A stretch of DNA of 53,049 nucleotides from an uncultured Mesonia sp. (lineage in GTDB: Bacteria > Bacteroidota > Bacteroidia > Flavobacteriales > Flavobacteriaceae): NCBI GenBank assembly GCA_947494545.1, contig CANLVH010000017.1:1-53049 (forward strand), given 5' to 3'. Numbering within the stretch: the first letter of the stretch is position 1; each line of letters begins with the position of its first letter. Position numbers and translations under genes: made by a program. Of the stretch, positions 43,090-49,808 are shown piece after piece. Below the pieces are notes generated by a model, which saw only the letters and a program-made list of their open reading frames with translations, was not told the DNA's origin and did not search any database.

Positions 43090-44142
43090 TTAATTAACCA
43101 ATTCTAAGCCTTCGGCATCTAATACTTTTATGGTTCTGCCATCTATTTCTATTAAATCTTCTTTTTTGAAATTAGATAAGGTTCTAATCAAACTTTCGGT
43201 GGCAATACCGGCTACGCTGGCCAAATCACTTCTGGTTATTTTTATGGGTTCTCCGGGTTTTTGGTTCATAACCTCTACAAATTGCAAAATGGTTTGTGCT
43301 GTTTTTTTCCGTACAGAGCTATACGCCATTTGCAACAATTGATTTTTTATATCGGAAAGATTATCGGTTAAAATATTCATTAACTCTAAAGACAAGCTGC
43401 GGTTTTGTTCTAAAATATCTTTTAGTTCCTGTTTAGAAACTCCCGCCAATTCTACCGTGTCTACTGCGGTTGCAGATTCGTGGTAAGGTATATTGTCTAT
43501 AAAAGAAGTAAAGCCTAAAAACTCGTCCGGTCTGTATAAAGTGGTTATTAATTCTTTCCCGTTTTCATCTATACTATGCGTTTTTACCACGCCGCGTAAG
43601 ATGAGGTAAATCATATTAGAGTGTTCACCTTTTTTATAAATAACCTCTCCTTTTTTAAATTTAAAAAGCTTGCCGTAATCGTCAAAAAAGTTTTTTAATT
43701 CGTTAAGATTTCGCAAGTCATCTTCTTTTTTCTCAGCTTTTGGTGCTTTGCTCGCCTGACTTTCTTTTAAAATGATAGATTTTGCCAATCTGCTTTCTAT
43801 GGCATTCAGCAAATCTTCTTCGTCATAAGGTTTGGTCAAATAATCATCTGCCCCAAGATTCATTCCTTTGCGCACTTCTTTTGGTTCTGTTTTAGCAGAT
43901 AGAAAAATAAATGGTATATATTTGGTTTCTTCTTTTTGTGCCAAGTTACGCAAGACTTCATAACCATCCATCTCCGGCATCATAATATCGCAGATTATAA
44001 TATCGGGTATATCAGATTTTGCCTTTTCAATACCAATTTTGCCATTTGGTGCGGTATTTACTTTATAATCAGACAACTCTAGTAATTCTGCTGTGTTTTC
44101 GCGTAATGCGGTGTCGTCTTCAATCAAGAGAATAGTTTTCAT
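43090..44142 (-). CDS. Response regulator fused to a Crp/Fnr-type activator
   Basis: A 350-residue three-part regulator. Residues 1-120 are a receiver domain with acidic pocket (Glu8, Asp9, Asp10), phosphoacceptor Asp52 in IIICDIMMPEMDGYE, Ser82 and Lys104. Residues ~145-260 are a cyclic-nucleotide-type effector domain (FKFKKGEVIYKKGEHSNMIYL). Residues ~275-345 are a Crp-type winged helix, with recognition helix IATESLIRTLSNFKK keeping the Glu and Arg that contact the TGA core in Crp and Fnr. No Fnr iron-sulphur Cys cluster is present. It is 4 nt downstream of the PAS kinase. It probably binds TGA-N6-TCA sites when phosphorylated. Confidence 0.9.
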   Translation of the reverse strand: MKTILLIEDDTALRENTAELLELSDYKVNTAPNGKIGIEKAKSDIPDIIICDIMMPEMDGYEVLRNLAQKEETKYIPFIFLSAKTEPKEVRKGMNLGADDYLTKPYDEEDLLNAIESRLAKSIILKESQASKAPKAEKKEDDLRNLNELKNFFDDYGKLFKFKKGEVIYKKGEHSNMIYLILRGVVKTHSIDENGKELITTLYRPDEFLGFTSFIDNIPYHESATAVDTVELAGVSKQELKDILEQNRSLSLELMNILTDNLSDIKNQLLQMAYSSVRKKTAQTILQFVEVMNQKPGEPIKITRSDLASVAGIATESLIRTLSNFKKEDLIEIDGRTIKVLDAEGLELVN

Positions 44143-44146
44143 ATAC

Positions 44147-45388
44147 TTATTGTTCTTCTTGGGGTTGTTGTTTTGGTATTTCTATGCTAAAAGTACTGCC
44201 TTTGCTCAGCTGACTTTCAAACTTTAATTTTGCGTTTAAATTCTCTAAATGGTTCTTGATAATATTTAGCCCAATCCCGGTTCCTTCTTGCAAGACAGCG
44301 TTTTCTGCTCTAAAATAGCGTCTAAAAATGTGCTTTTTTTCTTGTTCCGGTATTCCAATACCTTCATCTGTTATGTGCAAGATAAAATTGTCTCCACTTT
44401 TGTTGGCCATAATACTTATTTCTTTCCCTTCCGGGGAATATTTTATGGCGTTGTTCAATAAGTTGGTTAGCGACAATTGTAAAATCTTTTCGTCAAAATA
44501 TAACTCTATTTCGTCAATATTTTCCGGGTAGTTTATTTTCTGTCCGTCTTTTAACAACATATTTGCTTCATAAACCACTGTATTTACCACTCTGCTTAAC
44601 GGAAATTTGGTAAACTTATATTCTACTTTCCCCGTTTCCATTCGCTCTAGCGATAAAAAATCACTCAAGATATTATTAAGGTATTTTACTTTTGCTTTTA
44701 TGGTTTTTAGATGCTTTTCGCGCTTGGGTTGTTGGTCTTCTTTGGTATATTTTCCTGCCAAAGTAGCCGAAGTTAAAATGCCGCTTAAAGGCGTTTTAAA
44801 CTCGTGCGAAACCATAGATAAAAACTTTGTTTTTAAGTTGTTGAGCTCGCGTTCTTTTTCTAAAGAAGCTTTAATTTTACTTTCTGCTTTATGTCTGCGG
44901 GTTATTTCTTCTTTTAAATCTAAAACTGTACTGCGCAGCTCGTTGGTGCGTTGCTCTATTTTTTGTTCTAACTCGTTATTGAGCTCTAAGATTTGTTGTT
45001 GGTGTTTTTTACGTACACTTATATCTACAACCATAGCCATAACATACCTATCGCCATCAATTTCAAACGGATTTAAACCAATTTCTACGGGAAATTTGGT
45101 TTCATCTTTCCGTAAACCATACAAATCCCTTCCATGTCCCATTTGTCTGCTATCGCCATATTTTACAAAATGGTCGGCATAATTTGCGTGTGGTGTATTA
45201 GACGTTTTAGGAACCAAAATATTAAGATGCTGTCCTTTTAATTCGCCGGGCTCGTATCTAAACAATTTGTTTGCAGAGGCGTTGCTGGCCACAATTATTT
45301 GGTCTTTGTTTACCACAACAATTCCTTCTGCTACCGACTCGAACAGTACGCCAAAAATGTCTTTATTTTTCTCTTCAAAGGTTTTCAT
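44147..45388 (-). CDS. PAS-domain sensor histidine kinase, FixL-like
   Basis: A 413-residue soluble kinase without membrane segments. Residues ~10-130 form a PAS domain, 131-185 a coiled coil, and about 186-250 the dimerisation domain with His195 in SMVSHEFKTPLSG. An ATPase domain follows with N-box LLNNAIKYSPEG, DEGIGIP and GTGIGLNI. In the PAS domain His67 (TPHANYADHF) and Arg87 (MGHGRDLYG) are 20 residues apart, as are haem-ligand His200 and O2-contact Arg220 of rhizobial FixL. Non-haem PAS domains can share this pattern, so haem is inferred. It heads an operon with the Crp-fused response regulator. Confidence 0.9.
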   Translation of the reverse strand: MKTFEEKNKDIFGVLFESVAEGIVVVNKDQIIVASNASANKLFRYEPGELKGQHLNILVPKTSNTPHANYADHFVKYGDSRQMGHGRDLYGLRKDETKFPVEIGLNPFEIDGDRYVMAMVVDISVRKKHQQQILELNNELEQKIEQRTNELRSTVLDLKEEITRRHKAESKIKASLEKERELNNLKTKFLSMVSHEFKTPLSGILTSATLAGKYTKEDQQPKREKHLKTIKAKVKYLNNILSDFLSLERMETGKVEYKFTKFPLSRVVNTVVYEANMLLKDGQKINYPENIDEIELYFDEKILQLSLTNLLNNAIKYSPEGKEISIMANKSGDNFILHITDEGIGIPEQEKKHIFRRYFRAENAVLQEGTGIGLNIIKNHLENLNAKLKFESQLSKGSTFSIEIPKQQPQEEQ

Positions 45389-45393
45389 CGTTG

Positions 45394-45401
45394 CAAAAAT
45401 A
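45394..45401 (-). promoter_or_regulatory. -7 box of the kinase operon, next to its start codon
   Basis: Minus-strand TATTTTTG ends 5 nt before the kinase ATG (45388), which implies a leaderless mRNA. The Crp/Fnr-type site at 45428-45439 lies 26 nt upstream of it, which would allow autoregulation. Confidence 0.45.
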
Positions 45402-45427
45402 CATAAATTTAGTTATTGTGTAGTTTC

Positions 45428-45439
45428 TGAGAATTATCA
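45428..45439. promoter_or_regulatory. Shared Crp/Fnr-type operator between kinase and trxA
   Basis: TGAGAATTATCA on the plus strand; reversed it reads TGATAATTCTCA, 11 of 12 bases identical to the ccoI site TGATAATTGTCA. It is 23 nt from the plus-strand -7 box TAAATTTG of trxA and 26 nt from the minus-strand box of the kinase gene. Confidence 0.55.
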
Positions 45440-45462
45440 TAACTTAGAGCGCTGTATTATTT

Positions 45463-45470
45463 TAAATTTG
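45463..45470 (+). promoter_or_regulatory. -7 box of trxA-deoC-deoD
   Basis: TAAATTTG matches TAnnTTTG, exactly 23 nt after the Crp/Fnr-type palindrome and 19 nt before the trxA ATG at 45490. Confidence 0.55.
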
Positions 45471-45489
45471 AACGTCCAAAACACAACTA

Positions 45490-45789
45490 ATGAAAAATAA
45501 TTTTAATACCATAATAGCCGGAGATGTGCCGGTATTAGTAGATTTTTATGCAGACTGGTGCGGACCTTGTAAAATGCTTTCGCCTATTTTAAAGGAAGTA
45601 AAAAGCGCAATGGAAGAAAATCTTAAAATTATAAAAATAGATGTAGACAAAAATCAAGCTTTAGCCGCAAAATTTCAGGTTAGGGGAGTGCCTACGATGA
45701 TTTTATTTAAAAACGGTAACCCGGTTTGGCGCCAATCTGGTGTATTGCAAAAAGAAGAGATAATAACGATAATAAATCAACACAGATAA
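45490..45789 (+). CDS. trxA: Thioredoxin
   Basis: A 99-residue cytoplasmic dithiol carrier. The active site is WCGPCK (Cys at about residues 29 and 32). Before it lies VLVDFYADW; after it, the cis-Pro motif RGVPTMILFKNG near residue 72 completes the fold. No signal peptide. Its stop codon overlaps the deoC start by one base (TAATG), so it is translationally coupled to nucleoside catabolism genes. The Crp/Fnr-type site upstream suggests low-oxygen induction. Confidence 0.93.
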   Translation: MKNNFNTIIAGDVPVLVDFYADWCGPCKMLSPILKEVKSAMEENLKIIKIDVDKNQALAAKFQVRGVPTMILFKNGNPVWRQSGVLQKEEIITIINQHR

Positions 45790-46436
45790 TGGAATTAAAA
45801 GAGTATATAGATCACACGCAATTAAAACCAACTGCTACTCCACAAATGATAGAAGATTTGTGTAAAGAAGCAGCAACAAACAGTTTTTATGCGGTTTGTG
45901 TTAATGGTTGCCATGTAACAGCAGCCAAAAATCATTTAAAAAATACTTCTGTAAAAATAGCAGCCGTAGTAGGTTTTCCGTTAGGAGCAATGAGTACAGA
46001 AGCAAAAGTAGCCGAAGCTAAAAGTTATTTAGAAAACGGCGCAGACGAGATAGATATGGTTATAAATATTGGCTGGTTAAAAGCCAAAGAATATGATGCT
46101 GTAGAAAACGATATCCAACAAATAAAAGAAGCTATTGGCAACAAGGTTTTAAAGGTAATTATAGAAACCTGTTATCTCACAGATGATGAAAAGCGCATTG
46201 CTTGCCAGTTAGCATTAAATGCAAAAGCAGATTTTGTAAAAACTTCTACCGGTTTTGGTAGTGGCGGCGCAACTTTGCACGATGTAGGTTTAATGAAAGA
46301 AGTTGTAGAAGATAAAGCAAAAATAAAAGCCTCGGGAGGCATAAGAGATTACGCAACCGCAATACAATATATAGAAAAAGGAGTTTCCCGTATTGGTACA
46401 TCTTCGGGAATAGCAATTGTTAATTCTAAAAAATAA
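45789..46436 (+). CDS. deoC: Deoxyribose-phosphate aldolase
   Basis: Class I aldolase splitting 2-deoxyribose 5-phosphate into acetaldehyde and glyceraldehyde 3-phosphate. The start is [14 protein letters not shown] (IDHT motif). The Schiff-base lysine lies in [15 protein letters not shown] carries the second Lys, and IKASGGIR follows. Length 215 is normal. An open frame back to 45726 overlaps trxA and is not coding. It is followed after 8 nt by deoD, so deoxynucleosides are degraded by adjacent enzymes. Confidence 0.96.
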   Translation: MELKEYIDHTQLKPTATPQMIEDLCKEAATNSFYAVCVNGCHVTAAKNHLKNTSVKIAAVVGFPLGAMSTEAKVAEAKSYLENGADEIDMVINIGWLKAKEYDAVENDIQQIKEAIGNKVLKVIIETCYLTDDEKRIACQLALNAKADFVKTSTGFGSGGATLHDVGLMKEVVEDKAKIKASGGIRDYATAIQYIEKGVSRIGTSSGIAIVNSKK

Positions 46437-46444
46437 ATAGCAGA

Positions 46445-47143
46445 ATGAGTGTACATTTAGAAGCCAAAGAAAACCAAATAGCAGAAACCGTTTTACTTCC
46501 GGGAGATCCGTTACGAGCAAAATGGATAGCAGAAACATTTTTAGAAGATGCAGTATGTTATAACAAAGTTCGCGGTATGTTAGGGTATACAGGAACATAT
46601 AAAGGCAAAAGAATATCTGTGCAAGGCACGGGAATGGGCATACCTTCTGCGTTGATATACTGCCACGAATTAATTACAGATTACGGCGTAAAAAATTTAA
46701 TTAGAGTTGGCTCTGCCGGCTCCTACCAAGAAAATGTAGAATTGCGCGATATTGTAATTGCTATGTCTGCCTCTACAACTTCTGCAATGAACAATGCACG
46801 TTTTAATATGGCAACTTATGCGCCTACCGCTAGTAGCGAATTGTTTTTAAAAGCAGTGCAAATAGCTAAAGAAAATAACATTGCGGTAAAAGCCGGCAAC
46901 GTGCTATCTGCAGATGTTTTTTATGATGATAATCCTGATTATTATAAAAAGTGGGCAGATTTTGGCGTTTTGTGCGTAGAGATGGAAACCGCAGGATTGT
47001 ATACTATAGCCGCGCAGCATAAAGTAAATGCCTTATCTGTTTTAACTATTTCAGATTCTTTGGTTACCAAACAAGAGAGTAGCCACCAAGAAAGACAAAG
47101 CAGCTTTAATCAAATGATAGAAATTGCTTTAGGTTTAGCATAA
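46445..47143 (+). CDS. deoD: Purine-nucleoside phosphorylase, DeoD type
   Basis: Phosphorolyses purine (deoxy)nucleosides to base and (deoxy)ribose 1-phosphate. The hexameric-type signature is present: [15 protein letters not shown] with phosphate-binding Gly/Arg, [37 protein letters not shown] for the ribose, and LTISDSL with the catalytic Asp. Length 232 matches E. coli DeoD. It is the third gene of trxA-deoC-deoD and is followed by a strong terminator. Confidence 0.96.
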   Translation: MSVHLEAKENQIAETVLLPGDPLRAKWIAETFLEDAVCYNKVRGMLGYTGTYKGKRISVQGTGMGIPSALIYCHELITDYGVKNLIRVGSAGSYQENVELRDIVIAMSASTTSAMNNARFNMATYAPTASSELFLKAVQIAKENNIAVKAGNVLSADVFYDDNPDYYKKWADFGVLCVEMETAGLYTIAAQHKVNALSVLTISDSLVTKQESSHQERQSSFNQMIEIALGLA

Positions 47144-47148
47144 GCACT

Positions 47149-47206
47149 AATCTTCCCGAAAACTAAAGTAGATTTATATCATCTTTGTTTTCAGGAAGAT
47201 TTTTTA
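47149..47206 (+). terminator. Long-stem terminator after deoD
   Basis: AATCTTCC, GAAAAC and AAAG on the left pair with CTTT, GTTTTC and GGAAGATT on the right (single mismatches between blocks), followed by TTTTTATTTT. A strong terminator of about 18 base pairs. Confidence 0.88.
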
Positions 47207-47210
47207 TTTT

Positions 47211-47220
47211 CTTTACGGAA
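47211..47220 (+). repeat. CTTTACGGAA word (intergenic copy)
   Basis: A copy of the over-represented 10-mer directly after the deoD terminator. The next bases form ACGGAA-AAA-TTCCGT, a small inverted repeat. Confidence 0.5.
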
Positions 47221-47273
47221 AAATTCCGTGCAAAACGCACAACTACAACCACCAACTTTAACCACTATTATTT

Positions 47274-47807
47274 ATGAAAAAACTGCAAAAATTACTTTTA
47301 ATTTTATTGCTCTTCGGCGGATTTCAGCTCTCTGCGCAAATAATAAACCAAGAAAAACCCTCTAACCGCCCGTATGATTTTTGGAGCCACGTACGCTACG
47401 GCGGAAACTTTGGATTAAGTTGGTCTGATAGCGGCTTTAGCGGAACGATAATACCAAGTGCTATTTACGAATTTAACCGTTACGTAGCCACGGGCGTAGG
47501 CCTTAATTTTACCTATATGAATGGCGATAATTACAAGGCTTTTGTTTACGGAGGCAGTTTGCTGGCAATGGTTAATCCGGTTTTAGATTTACAAATTTCG
47601 GCAGAATTGGAACAATTACGCGTAAACCGGGAATTTGATTATGTAGGAGAAAATTTTGAAGATAACTTCTGGAATACCGGCCTATACTTAGGTTTAGGAT
47701 ATATAATAGATAATTTTAGTATTGGCGTGCGTTATAATGTGCTGTACGATGATAATAAAAGCATTTATTCTTCGCCTCTTTCTCCGTTTGTTCGCGCTTA
47801 TTTTTAA
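47274..47807 (+). CDS. Outer-membrane beta-barrel protein of unknown function
   Basis: A 177-residue exported protein. The signal peptide is residues 1-21 (LLILLLFGGFQLSAQ). The mature part alternates hydrophobic residues in eight or so strands (VRYGGNFGLSWS, IIPSAIYEFNRYVATGVGLNF, NTGLYLGLGYII, FSIGVRYNVLYD) and ends in ...FVRAYF with a terminal aromatic, the signal for outer-membrane insertion. I recall similar flavobacterial proteins being labelled as an alpha-ketoglutarate decarboxylase; nothing here supports an enzyme. It is a single gene. Confidence 0.8.
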   Translation: MKKLQKLLLILLLFGGFQLSAQIINQEKPSNRPYDFWSHVRYGGNFGLSWSDSGFSGTIIPSAIYEFNRYVATGVGLNFTYMNGDNYKAFVYGGSLLAMVNPVLDLQISAELEQLRVNREFDYVGENFEDNFWNTGLYLGLGYIIDNFSIGVRYNVLYDDNKSIYSSPLSPFVRAYF

Positions 47808-47947
47808 AACTAGCTCGCTCTTACGATTAATTGAGTATAGTGCATATTTTAAGAAATTTGATTAATTTTAAAAACACAATAAACGAGTCTTGTAATTTTA
47901 AAGCCTGACCGTAGTTAAATTATTCTCGTTTTTGCAAAATTATACAG

Positions 47948-49471
47948 ATGACTAAAACAAAAGAATTTATAGATCATATAAACAAGGGTTACCAAGCAAA
48001 AGGTGAAACAATTTATATGGGAGCAGCTATGTTAGATAGTGTGCCGCAAGCCGAAACCAAAGTGCAAATACCATTAAAAACCATGAATAGGCACGGACTT
48101 ATTGCCGGTGCCACAGGAACGGGTAAAACCAAAACCTTGCAAATTTTGGCAGAAAATTTAAGTGCTAAAGGAGTTCCGGTTTTATTAATGGATATAAAAG
48201 GAGATTTAAGCGGTTTAGCCAAAGCTTCGCCTATCGCAGATAAATTGGCGGGTAGACATAAACAAATTGGTTATGCGTTTCAAGCAAAAGCTTCTCCGGT
48301 AGAGATTCTTAGCCTTTCTAAACAAGATGGTGTTAAATTGCGCGCTACCGTAACAGAATTTGGACCTGTATTGTTATCTAGAATTCTAAACCTAAGCGAT
48401 ACACAAACAGGAATTTTAGGTATAATTTTTAAATATTGCGATGACAATAAAATGCCTTTATTAGATTTAGAAGATCTTAAAGGAATGTTGCGATACATAA
48501 CAGAAGAAGGAGAAGAGAAGTTTGAGCGAGAATATGGCGGAGTGTCTAAAGCATCTACCGGAGCTATTTTAAGAAAAATAGTAAATTTAGAACAACAAGG
48601 AGGCGATTTATTTTTTGGAGAACCCAGCTTTGAAGTACAAGATTTATTACGAAAAAAAGACAACGGAGAAGCCTATGTAAACGTTATTAGGTTAACCGAT
48701 ATACAAGATAAACCAAAACTCTTTTCTACGTTCATGTTAAGCTTGTTGGCAGAAATTTATTCTACTTTTCCCGAGCAAGGCGATAGTGAAAAACCAAAGT
48801 TGGTTTTGTTTATAGATGAAGCGCACTTGGTATTTAAAGAGGCATCTGACGCTTTGATGGATCAAATTGAAAGTATTGTAAAACTAATACGCAGTAAAGG
48901 CGTTGGTTTGTATTTTGTAACACAAAACCCTACAGATGTTCCAAAAGAAATTTTGAGTCAGTTAGGTTTAAAAGTACAACATGCTTTGCGCGCATTTACA
49001 GCAAACGATAGAAAAGCCATAAAATTAGCAGCACAAAACTATCCGTTATCCAAGTTTTACGATACCAAAGAAGAATTAACCGCTTTAGGTACGGGAGAAG
49101 CTTTTATTTCTGCTTTAGACGAAAAAGGAAGACCCACGCCGCTTGCTGCAACTATGTTACGTGCGCCAATGAGTCAAATGGAGATTTTAACGCCAACCGA
49201 ATTAGAACAAGTTATTGCGAATTCTGCTTTAGTACCAAAATACAATCTTCCTATAAATAGAGAAAGTGCTTATGAAATGCTTACCGAAAAAATAGAGATT
49301 GCAGAAAAAGAAGCCAATAAAGTAAAAGCAAAAGCAGAACGACAAAAAATAGAAAAAGCATCTTCTAGAAAATCAAGCTCTAGTGATGCTACAAAATCTA
49401 TTGTAAAGGTTTTAACCAGTGCGGCTTTTATAAGAGGGGTAATGAGTATTTTAAATAAAGCTTTTAAATAG
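47948..49471 (+). CDS. HerA/YjgR-like ATPase (DUF853)
   Basis: A 507-residue P-loop ATPase of the HerA-FtsK superfamily. Walker A is GATGTGKTKT (about residues 55-64), VPVLLMDIKGDLSGLAK follows, Walker B is KLVLFIDEAHLVF near 286-298, and the sensor segment GVGLYFVTQNP comes next. HerA proteins translocate DNA, but this YjgR branch has no known substrate. The C-terminal ~60 residues are Lys/Glu- and Ser-rich. No NurA nuclease is adjacent, so a repair role is unproved. It is a single gene followed by a repeat-rich spacer. Confidence 0.87.
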   Translation: MTKTKEFIDHINKGYQAKGETIYMGAAMLDSVPQAETKVQIPLKTMNRHGLIAGATGTGKTKTLQILAENLSAKGVPVLLMDIKGDLSGLAKASPIADKLAGRHKQIGYAFQAKASPVEILSLSKQDGVKLRATVTEFGPVLLSRILNLSDTQTGILGIIFKYCDDNKMPLLDLEDLKGMLRYITEEGEEKFEREYGGVSKASTGAILRKIVNLEQQGGDLFFGEPSFEVQDLLRKKDNGEAYVNVIRLTDIQDKPKLFSTFMLSLLAEIYSTFPEQGDSEKPKLVLFIDEAHLVFKEASDALMDQIESIVKLIRSKGVGLYFVTQNPTDVPKEILSQLGLKVQHALRAFTANDRKAIKLAAQNYPLSKFYDTKEELTALGTGEAFISALDEKGRPTPLAATMLRAPMSQMEILTPTELEQVIANSALVPKYNLPINRESAYEMLTEKIEIAEKEANKVKAKAERQKIEKASSRKSSSSDATKSIVKVLTSAAFIRGVMSILNKAFK

Positions 49472-49648
49472 AAAAAGTTTTATTATTTGAATAAATCAAA
49501 ACCGTAATAATTCCGATACATCGAAAAATAACTTATTACGTGAATTCGACATAAAGGTTTAAAGTTTTATTAGTTCTTTTTCTTCAGTATAGCTAAGCTT
49601 TTCCGCTATAAGCGAAAAAATACCTTAGAAAAAGCGTCTTTTCTTTTG

Positions 49649-49682
49649 GTTCGTTTTCTTTGGACGAACAAAGAAAATGAAC
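49649..49682. repeat. Flavobacterial-type interspersed inverted repeat
   Basis: Arms GTTCGTTTTCTTTG and CAAAGAAAATGAAC pair at 13 of 14 positions around a 6-nt loop. I recall near-identical intergenic sequences in other Flavobacteriaceae genomes. A possibly degraded relative lies at about 26212-26240. Confidence 0.5.
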
Positions 49683-49776
49683 AAAGCTTCTTAAAGTACA
49701 AGAATCCTATCAATTTGCAGACTTTTTATTGAAAAAGCTTAAATCGAACTCAGGTTTATTACTATATAAAAATAAA

Positions 49777-49799
49777 TTGGGAGGCCTAAAACCTCCCAA
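49777..49799 (-). terminator. Terminator of the PLP enzyme gene
   Basis: Stem TTGGGAGG/CCTCCCAA with a 7-nt loop. On the minus strand it is followed by TTTATTTTTATA. Located 10 nt past the stop codon at 49809. Confidence 0.85.
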
Positions 49800-49808
49800 T
49801 AATTATAG

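Larger units (their letters stand above)
49472..49808. other. Repeat-rich intergenic region
   Basis: This 337-bp spacer contains no credible gene. It carries an imperfect hairpin around 49593-49628 (CTAAG to CTTAG, inner CGCT/AGCG), a 14-bp inverted repeat at 49649-49682 and a minus-strand terminator at 49777-49799. Confidence 0.6.

Noticed and set aside
43090..44142. Crp/Fnr regulator as a direct [4Fe-4S] oxygen sensor
   Set aside because: The N-terminal cysteine cluster of Fnr is absent; only one Cys was noticed, next to the phosphoacceptor Asp.
45726..45788. Upstream extension of deoC
   Set aside because: Lies inside trxA in another frame; DeoC similarity begins at the ATG at 45789.
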